Source of the DNA: Streptomyces sp. ASQP_92
Lineage (GTDB): Bacteria; Actinomycetota; Actinomycetes; Streptomycetales; Streptomycetaceae
Assembly: GCF_025399895.1 (NCBI RefSeq)
Contig: NZ_JAODUA010000012.1
Coordinates: forward strand, 182,403-246,402
Direction: 5' to 3'
DNA: 64,000 nt
Below the pieces are notes generated by a model. That model was not told where the DNA came from, ran no database searches, and saw nothing but the letters and a program-made list of their open reading frames with translations. This document shows, piece by piece, positions 1-8,440 of the stretch. Each line of letters opens with the position of its first letter. The first letter of the stretch is position 1. A program made the translations under genes and the position numbers.

Positions 1-154
1 ACGCTGGCACGTCGGGGCGGGGGGCCGCGCCGGGGGTGCCGTAGGGAGGCGTGGCCGTGGCGGTTGCCGCGCGGCGGCCGCCCCGTGCGGCTCGGTGACT
101 TCCCTGCGAATTGCTCACGACGCTCCAGGGTCCGGTCCGATGGTGCGGGCCGGG

Positions 155-183
155 ACACTAGCGGAGCGGTGGTCACTCTCCAA
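155..183 (-). promoter_or_regulatory. Candidate sigma-70-type promoter reading off the left edge
   Basis: On the minus strand TTGGAG (+ strand 178-183) and TAGTGT (155-160) are separated by 17 bp, which fits an HrdB-type promoter. It would drive a gene lying left of this window, downstream of tatD. No gene is visible in bases 1-254. This is motif reading only. Confidence 0.3.
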
Positions 184-254
184 AGCAGCTCGACTACGGA
201 GGGTCGCGCGGCTACCCTGCGCGCCGCCTCACGACGGCCGGATTCCGTTATCCC

Positions 255-1127
255 TCAGTAATCAAACGCGCGCGCGGTGTTGTCCGCGATCGCCGCGGCC
301 AGCACGTCTTCGCCGATGTTCCGGACGGCCGCCATGGCGCGCACCGTGACCGGAATGAGATACGGCGCATTGGGCCGTCCGCGGTACGGCACCGGCGTGA
401 GGAACGGCGCGTCGGTCTCGACGAGAACGAGTTCCAGCGGGGCGACGGCGAGCGCGTCGCGCAACGGCTGGGCGTTCTTGAAGGTCATGTTTCCCGCGAA
501 GGACATGAAGTACCCGTATTCGGCGCAGAGTTCGGCCATTTCCGTGTCGCCGGAATAGCAGTGGAAGACGGTCCGTTCGGGAGCGCCTTCCTCGCGGAGA
601 ATGCGCAGCACATCCGCGTGCGCCTCGCGATCGTGAATGACGAGGGCCTTGCCGGTGCGCTTGGCGATCTCGATGTGGGCCCGGAAGGAGCGCTCCTGGG
701 CGGCCTTGCCCTCGGGTCCGGTGCGGAAGTGGTCGAGGCCCGTCTCGCCGACCGCCTTGACCCAGGGCAGCGCCGCGAGCCGCTCGATCTCGCCGAGGGC
801 CTCGTCGAGCGCGCCCTCGCCGCCGGGGCCCCGAGCGCCCTGGCGCGACCAGCCGTCGGGGTCGCCGTGGACGATACGGGGGGCTTCGTTGGGGTGCAGG
901 GCGACGGCGGCGTGCACGGCCGCGTACGCCTCGGCGGTGTCGGCCGCCCACTGGGAGCCCTTCACGTCGCAGCCCACCTGGACCACGGTGGTGACGCCGA
1001 CGGCCGCGGCCTTCTCCAGGGCCTGCTCGACCGTGCCGTCCTGCATGTCCAGGTGGGTGTGCGAGTCGGCGACCGCCACACCGAGCGGTTCGGGCAGGGG
1101 CGGCGGGGCATCTTTGGCGGCACTCAT
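255..1127 (-). CDS. tatD: TatD family metal-dependent DNase/hydrolase
   Basis: A 290-residue TIM-barrel metallohydrolase of the amidohydrolase superfamily. The metal-binding HxH (SHTHLD, His23/His25), the glutamate of VGETGLDHF, the histidine of VIHDREAH, FHCYSG and the aspartate of VETDAPFLTP are all present in the right order, and the length is normal for the family. TatD enzymes are Mg2+-dependent 3'-5' DNases/RNases linked to DNA repair and turnover; despite the name they are not part of the Tat translocon. The start is an ATG at 1127. In streptomycetes tatD usually sits near rpfB and ksgA, which would lie to the left of this window. The substrate in this organism is unknown. Confidence 0.93.
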   Translation of the reverse strand: MSAAKDAPPPLPEPLGVAVADSHTHLDMQDGTVEQALEKAAAVGVTTVVQVGCDVKGSQWAADTAEAYAAVHAAVALHPNEAPRIVHGDPDGWSRQGARGPGGEGALDEALGEIERLAALPWVKAVGETGLDHFRTGPEGKAAQERSFRAHIEIAKRTGKALVIHDREAHADVLRILREEGAPERTVFHCYSGDTEMAELCAEYGYFMSFAGNMTFKNAQPLRDALAVAPLELVLVETDAPFLTPVPYRGRPNAPYLIPVTVRAMAAVRNIGEDVLAAAIADNTARAFDY

Positions 1128-1211
1128 GCGCCGATCCTACGAAAGGACGCGCGCCGCCTCTCCCCCGCGCCCGGCCCCCCGCCCGGTGCGCTCACGCGGG
1201 ACGCGAGGGGG

Positions 1212-1586
1212 TCACTTGCGGTGGAAGGGGTGCAGGAGGTCCGACAGGTGCCAGTGGTGTTCGGGCTTGGCGGGGGTGCCGGCCTCGTCCTGAGGTCCGG
1301 GCGAGGGCTGGGTCGGCGCGGGCGCGCGGTGCTGGATCATCCCCTGCTGCGCGGACGACACCCGCCCGGAGCGCATGATGCGCACCACGTGTCCGCCGCA
1401 GTTGAGGCAGGTGGGGGCGGACAGCGGGGAGGGCACCCGCTCGCCATTGGCCTTGTAGACGACGAACGCCTGGCCCGTGGCGTCCACGTGGTGCTCTATC
1501 TCGTACGCCTGCTCCCAGCCATATCCACACCTCATGCACGCGAAGGCGTATGCCTCGTGTGCCGTGGTCTCAGCGATCTCACTCAT
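1212..1586 (-). CDS. Small zinc-ribbon hypothetical protein
   Basis: A 124-residue protein of unknown function. Two Cys pairs, FACMRCGYGW near residue 17 and PTCLNCGGHV near residue 61, have the C-x2-C ... C-x2-C arrangement of a zinc ribbon. The C-terminal half is rich in Pro, Gln and Ala and ends in a His/Lys/Arg-rich tail. There is no signal peptide or membrane segment. It lies between tatD and rsmI, all on the minus strand, but with gaps of 84 bp and 193 bp, so it need not be co-transcribed. A DNA- or RNA-binding role would be a guess. Confidence 0.75.
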   Translation of the reverse strand: MSEIAETTAHEAYAFACMRCGYGWEQAYEIEHHVDATGQAFVVYKANGERVPSPLSAPTCLNCGGHVVRIMRSGRVSSAQQGMIQHRAPAPTQPSPGPQDEAGTPAKPEHHWHLSDLLHPFHRK

Positions 1587-1779
1587 GTGCCGGCTCCTCT
1601 TGTCCGCTGGACAAGCTCTTGCGAGCGCTCTTTACGAGCGGGGGCGAAAGGTCCCCCGATCCAGGAGACGCCTTTCGCGGCCAAAACGCATCAGGGGCTG
1701 TAGAGAGTTGGTGTGGTCTTGGCCTTTCCTAGGGCTGGGTGCTTTTGTCCGCCCCGGTGCGCGGCCCGCGTTTTACTTT

Positions 1780-2667
1780 TTACGATAGTCCTTTACCGTC
1801 CGCAGGGCTCTGACGTGCCGCGTTCTTTGCCGCCACCACCGCGTCGAAGACCTCGCGCTTGGGTAGACCGGTCTCGGTCGCGACGGCCGCGATGGCCTCC
1901 TTGCGCCGCTCCCCCGCCTCCTCACGGATCTGGACGCGCCGGACCAGCTCCTCGGCGTCGAGTTCGGCGGGCCCGGTCTGGGGCGCCCCCTCCACCACCA
2001 CGGTGATCTCGCCGCGCACGCCCTCGGCCGCCCACGCCGCCAGGTCCTTCAGCGGGCCGCGCTTGACCTCCTCGTACGTCTTGGTCAGCTCCCGGCACAC
2101 CGCCGCGCGCCGCTCGGCGCCGAACACCTCGGCCATCGCGGCGAGGGTGTCGTCGAGGCGGTGCGGGGCCTCGAAGTAGACGAGCGTGCGCCGCTCGCCC
2201 TCGACCTCGCGCAGCCGCCCGAGCCGCTCGCCCGCCTTGCGCGGCAGGAAGCCCTCGAAGCAGAACCGGTCCACGGGCAGCCCCGACAGGGCCAGCGCGG
2301 TCAGCACAGCGGAGGGCCCCGGCACCGCCGTGACCTTGATGTCCTTCTCGACACAGGCCGCGACCAGGCGGTAGCCGGGGTCGGAGACCGACGGCATGCC
2401 CGCGTCGGTGACGAGCAGCACCCGGGCGCCGCCTTCGAGCGCCTCGACCAGCTCGGGGGTGCGCGCCGACTCGTTCCCCTCGAAGTACGACACGACCCTC
2501 CCCTGGGTATGCACGCCGAGCGCCTGGGTCAGCCGGCGAAGGCGGCGGGTGTCCTCGGCGGCGACGACATCGGCCCGCTCCAGTTCGGCGGCGAGCCGGG
2601 GCGGGGCGTCCGCGGTGTCGCCGATGGGGGTGCCTGCGAGTACGAGTGTTCCGGTCACACCGACCAT
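1780..2667 (-). CDS. rsmI: 16S rRNA (cytidine(1402)-2'-O)-methyltransferase RsmI
   Basis: A 295-residue tetrapyrrole-methylase-fold SAM enzyme. The N-terminal motif LVLAGTPIGDTAD, the segment VVAAEDTRR, the motif SYFEGNE and LLVTDAGMPSVSDPGYRLV are all typical of RsmI (YraL). The family methylates the ribose 2'-OH of C1402 in the decoding centre of 16S rRNA and so tunes start-codon fidelity. Length and domain order are normal. The start is predicted at 2667; an internal ATG-type alternative would lose the first beta strand. It is divergent from the protein mannosyltransferase gene, with 76 bp between the two starts, so the two promoters must share this short gap. Confidence 0.94.
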   Translation of the reverse strand: MVGVTGTLVLAGTPIGDTADAPPRLAAELERADVVAAEDTRRLRRLTQALGVHTQGRVVSYFEGNESARTPELVEALEGGARVLLVTDAGMPSVSDPGYRLVAACVEKDIKVTAVPGPSAVLTALALSGLPVDRFCFEGFLPRKAGERLGRLREVEGERRTLVYFEAPHRLDDTLAAMAEVFGAERRAAVCRELTKTYEEVKRGPLKDLAAWAAEGVRGEITVVVEGAPQTGPAELDAEELVRRVQIREEAGERRKEAIAAVATETGLPKREVFDAVVAAKNAARQSPADGKGLS

Positions 2668-2743
2668 CCTCGCAGCCCCGCGGAGCCGGGGCCGCCGGGC
2701 CCGGCCACGGGACTCCCACAGGGGAGTTCCCTACGATGGCGCG

Positions 2744-4519
2744 GTGACCAGTACTGCGCCACCGACCCTGCCGGGCCACGATGCCGGGGACGAACCGCCT
2801 TCCTGGCCGCACCACATGCGCCGGTTCGGCCATGTCGTGCGGCCGAGAACCGGGCTGCGCGAGCGCCTGGTGCCGCCGTACACGCGGCCGTCCGGGCAGT
2901 TGTGGACGGTGCTCGGCATCGGGCCGCTGTGGGCGGCGCGCATCGTGCGCTGGTCGGCGTGGGCCGGGCCGCTCCTGGTGACCCTGGTCGCGGGGGTCAT
3001 GCGGTTCTGGCACCTGGGCTCGCCGCACGCGGTGATATTCGACGAGACGTACTACGCCAAGGACGCCTGGACGCTCATCAACCACGGCTACGAGGGCGAC
3101 TGGCCCAAGGACATCGACAAGTCGATCCTCGCCAACCCGGACCTCATCTCGGTGCCCACCGCGCCGGGTTATGTGGTGCACCCGCCGGTCGGCAAGTACC
3201 TGATCGGCATCGGCGAGAAGATGTTCGGCTTCACGCCGTTCGGCTGGCGCTTCATGGTGGCCGTGCTCGGCACCCTGTCGGTGCTGATGCTCTGCCGGAT
3301 CGGGCGCCGCCTGTTCCGTTCGACGTTCCTGGGCTGTCTGGCGGGCGCGCTGCTCGCCGTCGACGGGCTGCACTTCGTGATGAGCCGCACCGCGCTGCTC
3401 GACACAGTCGTCATGTTCTTCGTCCTCGCGGCCTTCGGCTGCCTGGTGATCGACCGCGACCGCGTCCGGGCGAGGCTGGCGGCCGCGCTGCCCGAGGACG
3501 AGGAGGGGCTGCTGCGCCCGGACGCGGCGATCGCGGCCGGGGTCCGGTTCGGGTGGCGGCCCTGGCGGATCGCGGCCGGGATCATGCTGGGCCTGGCCTG
3601 CGGAACCAAGTGGAACGGCCTGTACATCCTGGTCTTCTTCTGTGTGATGGCCGTCCTGTGGGACGCGGGCGCCCGGCGCACGGCGGGCGCGGTCAGCCCC
3701 TACCGGACGGTCCTGCGCCGGGACGCGATCGGGGCGTTCTGCTCCACGGTGCCGGTCGCGATCGCCACCTACCTGGTGTCGTGGACGGGCTGGTTCGCCA
3801 CCGACAAGGGGTACGGGCGGCACTGGGCGGACGGCCGCGCGGGCCTCTCCCCCGACCACGTCAAGCTGCCGCTCATCGGCACGGTCAACCATCTGCCGCA
3901 GTTCGACATGAGCTGGGTGCCGGCCGCCCTGCGCAGCTTCTGGCACTACGAGACCGAGGTCTACAGCTTCCACGTCGGCCTCACCGAGGGCCACACCTAC
4001 CAGTCGAACCCGTGGAGCTGGCTGGTCCTCGGCCGGCCCGTCTCCTACTACTACGAGAGCCCCAACCCCGGCTCGGACGGCTGCCCTTCGGGCGCGGGCG
4101 CCAAGTGCGCGTCCGAGGTCATCGCGCTGGGCACCCCGCTGCTGTGGTGGGCCGGCTGCTTCGCGCTCCTGTACGTCCTGTGGCGCTGGTTCTTCCGGCG
4201 CGACTGGCGTGCGGGCGCGATCGCGTGCGGCCTGGGGGCCGGGTATCTGCCCTGGTTCCTGTACCAGGAGCGGACGATCTTCTTCTTCTACGCGGTCGTG
4301 TTCGTGCCGTTCCTGTGTCTGGCCGTGGCGATGATGGTCGGCGCGATCATCGGGCCACCGGGCGCCCCGGAACGGCGGCGCGCGGTCGGCGCGATCGGGG
4401 CCGGCGTGCTCGTCCTGCTAATCGTGTGGAACTTCGTCTACTTCTGGCCCATCTACACCGGTACGCCGATCCCGCTGGACTCCTGGCGCGGCCGGATGTG
4501 GCTGGACAGCTGGGTGTGA
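2744..4519 (+). CDS. pmt: Dolichyl-phosphate-mannose--protein mannosyltransferase (PMT, GT39)
   Basis: A membrane protein of 591 residues that transfers mannose from polyprenyl-phosphate-mannose to Ser/Thr of exported proteins. The first loop carries the DE pair of the GT39 family (FDETYYAKDAW) after an N-terminal membrane segment, and many further hydrophobic segments follow. The open frame extends upstream to 2396, inside rsmI on the other strand. I chose GTG at 2744 because it starts the conserved N-terminus and clears rsmI. In Streptomyces coelicolor the corresponding gene (SCO3154, from memory) is needed for protein O-glycosylation and for infection by phage phiC31. Its neighbours here (PBP, SsgE-like gene) suggest a cell-surface context. 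Confidence 0.93.
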   Translation: MTSTAPPTLPGHDAGDEPPSWPHHMRRFGHVVRPRTGLRERLVPPYTRPSGQLWTVLGIGPLWAARIVRWSAWAGPLLVTLVAGVMRFWHLGSPHAVIFDETYYAKDAWTLINHGYEGDWPKDIDKSILANPDLISVPTAPGYVVHPPVGKYLIGIGEKMFGFTPFGWRFMVAVLGTLSVLMLCRIGRRLFRSTFLGCLAGALLAVDGLHFVMSRTALLDTVVMFFVLAAFGCLVIDRDRVRARLAAALPEDEEGLLRPDAAIAAGVRFGWRPWRIAAGIMLGLACGTKWNGLYILVFFCVMAVLWDAGARRTAGAVSPYRTVLRRDAIGAFCSTVPVAIATYLVSWTGWFATDKGYGRHWADGRAGLSPDHVKLPLIGTVNHLPQFDMSWVPAALRSFWHYETEVYSFHVGLTEGHTYQSNPWSWLVLGRPVSYYYESPNPGSDGCPSGAGAKCASEVIALGTPLLWWAGCFALLYVLWRWFFRRDWRAGAIACGLGAGYLPWFLYQERTIFFFYAVVFVPFLCLAVAMMVGAIIGPPGAPERRRAVGAIGAGVLVLLIVWNFVYFWPIYTGTPIPLDSWRGRMWLDSWV

Positions 4520-4599
4520 CACCGGTCGCGTTCCGGTAACCGTTCGGACAACTGCGAGCCCCACTGTCACTCCCGTCCCGTAGAGTCGCCCCCAAGTAA

Positions 4600-4621
4600 C
4601 CCGTTGAACACGTTCAAGGGG
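4600..4621. promoter_or_regulatory. 22-bp dyad ahead of the penicillin-binding protein gene
   Basis: TTGAAC-AC-GTTCAA is a perfect inverted repeat, and it extends outward as CCCG/GGGG with one mismatch. It ends 32 bp before the PBP start codon, between a TAGAGT box at 4581-4586 that could be a -10 element and the ribosome-binding site. It could be an operator or a 5' UTR hairpin. No cognate regulator is visible. Confidence 0.35.
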
Positions 4622-4653
4622 TTCGGGGGACTCCTGGGGAGGGGAACTGCGGG

Positions 4654-6282
4654 ATGCGCAGTGCAGCGAAGGTCGCCATCGTGGGCGGAGTGTTCGTGGT
4701 GGTGGCCGGCGGAGTGGCGTACGGGGGCTACACGCTGGTGGGCGGGGGCGATGACAAGGGCCCGGGCGGGACACACACCCAGGGCGCGCCCGCGCGCACC
4801 GGGCCGCCGACCGAGGACGAGATCAAGCAGACCTCCAACGACTTCCTCGCCGCCTGGGCCAAGGGCGACGCGGAGCGGGCCGCCACGCTCACCAACAACC
4901 AGCAGGGGGCGTCGACCGCGCTCACCGGCTTCCGCGACCAGGCCCACCTCACCCATGTGACGGTCACCCCCGGCGCGCCCAACGGACCCGTCGTGCCCTA
5001 CACGGTCAAGGCCGACGTCTCGTTCGAGGGCAAGACGGCTCCGCTGTCCTACGCCTCCCAACTGACCGTCGTACGCGGCCAGTCCACGCACAAGGCGCTG
5101 GTCGACTGGCAGCCCGCGGTGCTGCACCCGCAGCTCAAGGCGGGCGAGCACCTGGTGACCGGGCAGGCGCGCAACCCCGAGATCCAGGCGGTCGACGACA
5201 AGGACCGCCCGCTGACCAAGGAGCAGTTCCCCTCGCTCGGCGCGATCCTGGACGGGCTGCGCGAGAAGTACGGCGCCAAGGCCGACGGCACCCCGGGCAT
5301 CGAGCTCCAGATCCAGGGCGACAACACCACCCCGGCCCGCACCCTGGTCACCCTCCAGAAGGGCACCCCGGGCAAGCTGAAGACGACCCTGGACGCCGAT
5401 GTGCAGGCCGCGGCCGAGAAGGCGGTCCAGCATTTCGGGGAGTCCTCGGTGGTCGCGGTGAAGCCCAGCACCGGTGAGATCCGGGCCGTCGCCGACAACC
5501 GGATCGACAAGTTCCCCGCCTCGCTCCAGGGCCGGGTCGCCCCCGGCTCGACGATGAAGATCGTCACGGCGGCGATGCTGATCGAGAAGGGCAAGGCTGC
5601 CGCCGACAAGCCGGCCGAGTGTCCGTCCAGCGCGATGTGGCAGGGCGTCACCTTCCACAACCTGGACAACTTCTCGATGGACGGCCAGCCCTTCTCCAAG
5701 AGCTTCGCCCGCTCCTGCAACACCGCCTTCATCAAGCTCGTCGACGATGTGAACGACGACGGGGCGCTGGGGCGCGTCGCGGCCGACTACTTCGGCATAG
5801 GCCAGGACTGGAAGGTCGGCGTGCCGTCCTTCGACGGCAGCGTGCCCGCGTCGGCCGGCGCGGAGACCGCGGCCGCCTACATCGGGCAGGGCAAGGTGCA
5901 GATGAGCCCGCTCGACATGGCGTCGATCGCGGCGACCGCGAAGTCGGGCCAGTTCCACCAGCCGGTGATCGTGCCGCAGTCCCTGGACGGCCGCGCGCTC
6001 GCCCAGGCCGGCCCGCTGCCGTCGGGCGTCGCCGCCCAGCTGCGGGACATGATGCACATCACCGCGACCGCCTCCTACGGGACCGCGACGCAGGCCATGT
6101 CCTCCGTCGGCGGCGCCAAGGGAGCCAAGACCGGGTCGGCCGAGAAGGACGGGCAGAACAAGTCGGACAGCTGGTTCACCGCGTACAGCGACGACCTGGC
6201 GGCCGCGGCCCTGGTGCAGTCCGGCGGGCACGGCGGTGACGCGGCGGGACCCATCGTCGCCCAGGTCCTGCGCGCCGGCTGA
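4654..6282 (+). CDS. Penicillin-binding protein with NTF2-like N-terminal domain (class B transpeptidase)
   Basis: A 542-residue peptidoglycan D,D-transpeptidase. One N-terminal membrane anchor (about residues 5-30) is followed by a MecA_N/NTF2-like domain (from PTEDEIKQTSNDFLAAWAKGD), a dimerisation segment and a transpeptidase domain. The three penicilloyl-transferase motifs are visible: SxxK as APGSTMKIV, SxN as ARSCNTAF and KTG as GAKTGSAEKDG. MecA_N-type PBPs are often low-affinity or specialised class B enzymes. The protein acts outside the membrane. It is the same strand as pmt, with a 134-bp gap that includes a dyad. A specific role in sporulation septa or growth cannot be read from sequence. 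Confidence 0.92.
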   Translation: MRSAAKVAIVGGVFVVVAGGVAYGGYTLVGGGDDKGPGGTHTQGAPARTGPPTEDEIKQTSNDFLAAWAKGDAERAATLTNNQQGASTALTGFRDQAHLTHVTVTPGAPNGPVVPYTVKADVSFEGKTAPLSYASQLTVVRGQSTHKALVDWQPAVLHPQLKAGEHLVTGQARNPEIQAVDDKDRPLTKEQFPSLGAILDGLREKYGAKADGTPGIELQIQGDNTTPARTLVTLQKGTPGKLKTTLDADVQAAAEKAVQHFGESSVVAVKPSTGEIRAVADNRIDKFPASLQGRVAPGSTMKIVTAAMLIEKGKAAADKPAECPSSAMWQGVTFHNLDNFSMDGQPFSKSFARSCNTAFIKLVDDVNDDGALGRVAADYFGIGQDWKVGVPSFDGSVPASAGAETAAAYIGQGKVQMSPLDMASIAATAKSGQFHQPVIVPQSLDGRALAQAGPLPSGVAAQLRDMMHITATASYGTATQAMSSVGGAKGAKTGSAEKDGQNKSDSWFTAYSDDLAAAALVQSGGHGGDAAGPIVAQVLRAG

Positions 6283-6295
6283 GACCCGCGCGCCC

Positions 6296-6318
6296 GGCCG
6301 GGACCATCGGTCCCGGCC
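6296..6318 (+). terminator. Hairpin after the PBP gene
   Basis: A perfect 10-bp stem GGCCGGGACC/GGTCCCGGCC with a 3-nt loop starts 13 bp after the PBP stop codon. There is no U tract, as is common for streptomycete terminators. A partial direct repeat (GACCCGCGCGCCCGGCCGG) flanks it. Confidence 0.55.
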
Positions 6319-6424
6319 TCGACCCGCGCGCCCGGCCGGTCCGTCGGCCGCGGGCGGGCCGGGCCGCGCACTGCTTGACACCGGCCCGCCCGCCGCTAGG
6401 TTGCGCCTCGACGAAGGGGGCGCC

Positions 6425-7642
6425 ATGACCGGCACACCGCACGTCCTGATCATCGGCGGCGGCATCGGCGGGCTCTGTCTGGCCCAGGGGCTGTGCAAGG
6501 CGGGCCTGGGTTTCGCGGTGTACGAACGCGCGGAGGCCGGGGCGCCGCACGACCAGCGCCTGCGCCTGGGCCCCCAGGGCGCGCGGGCCCTGTACGAGTG
6601 CCTGCCACCCGAGGCGTGGGAGGCGTTCACGGCGGCCTCCGAGCCCGGCGCGGGCCAACTGGCCTACCGCACTGAGCAGTTGAGGGACCTGCTGTGCCTT
6701 CCCGGGCCGCCCGGGGACCGTCCGGCCCAGCACGCCCATCACCTCGTGGACCGCGACACCCTGGGCGAGGTCCTGCTGACCGGCCTCGGCGAGCATCTGG
6801 TGTTCCGTGGGCGGGAGTTCACCCACTACGAGCAGGCACCCGACGGCACCGTCACGGCGCACTTCGCGAACGGCCCGACCGCCTACGGCGACCTCCTGGT
6901 CGGCGCGGACGGCGCCGAGTCCCGGGTCCGCGCCCAGCTCCTGCCGCACGCGACCCACCTCGACACCCAAGTCCTCTCCATAGCAGGCCAGTTGGAGCTG
7001 ACCGGGCCGCGCGCGGACGAGCTCCCCGCCTCGCTCACGGCCGGCGCCAACACCATCCTCACCCCGCGCTCGGACGCCCTGTTCAGCGCGGCGTGGCGCT
7101 CCTCCCGCGCCCGGGGCGCCGACCGGGTGGTGTGGACGTACGTCGTCAAGGCCGCCGCCTGCCCGGACGACGCGGAGCTCCTCGACGGCAAGGCGCTGCG
7201 CGTGCTGGTCGGCGAGCGGATCACCGGCTGGCATCCGGCGCTGCGCCGCCTGGTCGCCGAGTCGGACCCGGCCACCGTCCGGGCGTCCCGGATGCGCGCC
7301 CTTGAGCCGGTCGAGCCGTGGCCGCCCGGGCGGGTCACCCTGCTCGGCGACGCCGCCCACGACATGACGGCGCTCGGCGGCACCGGCGCCGACACCGCCC
7401 TGCGCGACGCCCGCCTGCTGTCCGGCAGCCTCGCCCGCCGCCGCGACGTGGTGCGGGCGGTCGGGGCGTACGAGACGGAGATGCGGGTGTACGGCTTCGA
7501 TGCGGTCGCCCGGTCGCTGCGCGACACCCGCTCGGCGACCACCGACAGCCGGCTCGCCCGGACGCTGCTGCGTGGCGCGCTGCGGGCGGCGGCGCACAGC
7601 GGGTGGCTGCGCCGGGCGATGTTCAGGACGGCCGGGGAGTGA
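6425..7642 (+). CDS. FAD-dependent aromatic-type monooxygenase
   Basis: A 405-residue group A flavoprotein hydroxylase. The N-terminal dinucleotide-binding motif is GGGIGGLCLAQGL, followed by the acidic end of the second strand (VYERAEAG). The mid-region GADGAESRVRAQL carries the DG motif, and the C-terminal GDAAHDMTALGGTGADTAL carries the GD motif that binds the FAD ribityl chain. Such enzymes use NAD(P)H and O2 to hydroxylate small molecules; the substrate is unknown. The open frame runs back to 6236, inside the PBP gene, but ATG 6425 has a purine-rich site (GAAGGGGG) just ahead and starts the Rossmann fold. Its stop is 3 bp from the stop of the convergent SDR gene, so the two units are packed tail to tail. 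Confidence 0.88.
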   Translation: MTGTPHVLIIGGGIGGLCLAQGLCKAGLGFAVYERAEAGAPHDQRLRLGPQGARALYECLPPEAWEAFTAASEPGAGQLAYRTEQLRDLLCLPGPPGDRPAQHAHHLVDRDTLGEVLLTGLGEHLVFRGREFTHYEQAPDGTVTAHFANGPTAYGDLLVGADGAESRVRAQLLPHATHLDTQVLSIAGQLELTGPRADELPASLTAGANTILTPRSDALFSAAWRSSRARGADRVVWTYVVKAAACPDDAELLDGKALRVLVGERITGWHPALRRLVAESDPATVRASRMRALEPVEPWPPGRVTLLGDAAHDMTALGGTGADTALRDARLLSGSLARRRDVVRAVGAYETEMRVYGFDAVARSLRDTRSATTDSRLARTLLRGALRAAAHSGWLRRAMFRTAGE

Positions 7643-7645
7643 GCC

Positions 7646-8440
7646 TCACGCCTCGTGGGCGCTGCGCTGGAAGCCGGTGTTGACCGCCAGCACCCCGCCG
7701 TCGACCCGCAGGGTGGTGCCGGTGATCCAGGACGCGTCGGCGGAGGCGAGGAAGGCGACGGCCGCCGCGATGTCCTCGGGCTCGCCGACCCTGCCCATCG
7801 GATACTGGTGGGCCAGCCGCTCCAACTGGGCCTCGCGGCCCTCCCAGGCGGGGGTGCGGATGGTGCCGGGGTGCACCAGGTTGACCCGCACTCCGCGCGG
7901 CGCCGCGTCCCCGGCGAGCGTACGGGTCAAGGACGCCAGGCCCGCCTTGGCGGCGCTGTAGGCGTGGTTGCCGAAGTCCTGCTCGCCGTTGACCGAGCCG
8001 ATGTTGACGATCGCGCCCCGGCCCGAGGCGGCCAGGTGCGGCAGGGCGGCGCGGGCGCAGCGGAAGGCGCCGGTGAGGGTGACGTCGAGGTCGCGCGCCC
8101 ACTCCTCGTCGTCCTCGTCCTCGAAGCGTTCGGCGTCCGGAGTGCAGGAGTAGGCGTTGTTGACCAGGACGTCGAGCCGGCCGAACTCCTCGACGGCGAA
8201 CGCGACCGCCGCCTCCACCGAGGCGCGGTCGGACACGTCGCAGTGCCGGGCGACGGCGCCCTTCAGCGCGGCGGCCGTCGCCTTCGCCCCGCTCAAGTCG
8301 ATGTCGGCGACGAGGACTTGGGCACCCTCGTCGGTGAGCCTGCGCGCGATGGCGGCCCCGATGCCGCGCGCGGCGCCGGTGATCAGCGCGGTGTGTCCCG
8401 GGAAGCGTGCCGTGTGCCGGTCCGTCTGAGGATGCGTCAT
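7646..8440 (-). CDS. SDR family oxidoreductase (classical short-chain dehydrogenase)
   Basis: A 264-residue NAD(P)-dependent dehydrogenase. The motif TGAARGIG is the coenzyme-binding loop, followed by an acidic residue after strand 2 (VADIDLSG, favouring NAD+ over NADP+), NNAY in place of the usual NNAG, an active-site Ser (NIGSVNG) and the catalytic YSAAK. The VDGG near the C-terminus is also typical. The ATG at 8440 overlaps the TGA of the upstream serine hydrolase (ATGA), so the two genes are translationally coupled. The substrate is unknown; coupling to an esterase suggests processing of an alcohol released from an ester, which is inference. Confidence 0.9.
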   Translation of the reverse strand: MTHPQTDRHTARFPGHTALITGAARGIGAAIARRLTDEGAQVLVADIDLSGAKATAAALKGAVARHCDVSDRASVEAAVAFAVEEFGRLDVLVNNAYSCTPDAERFEDEDDEEWARDLDVTLTGAFRCARAALPHLAASGRGAIVNIGSVNGEQDFGNHAYSAAKAGLASLTRTLAGDAAPRGVRVNLVHPGTIRTPAWEGREAQLERLAHQYPMGRVGEPEDIAAAVAFLASADASWITGTTLRVDGGVLAVNTGFQRSAHEA

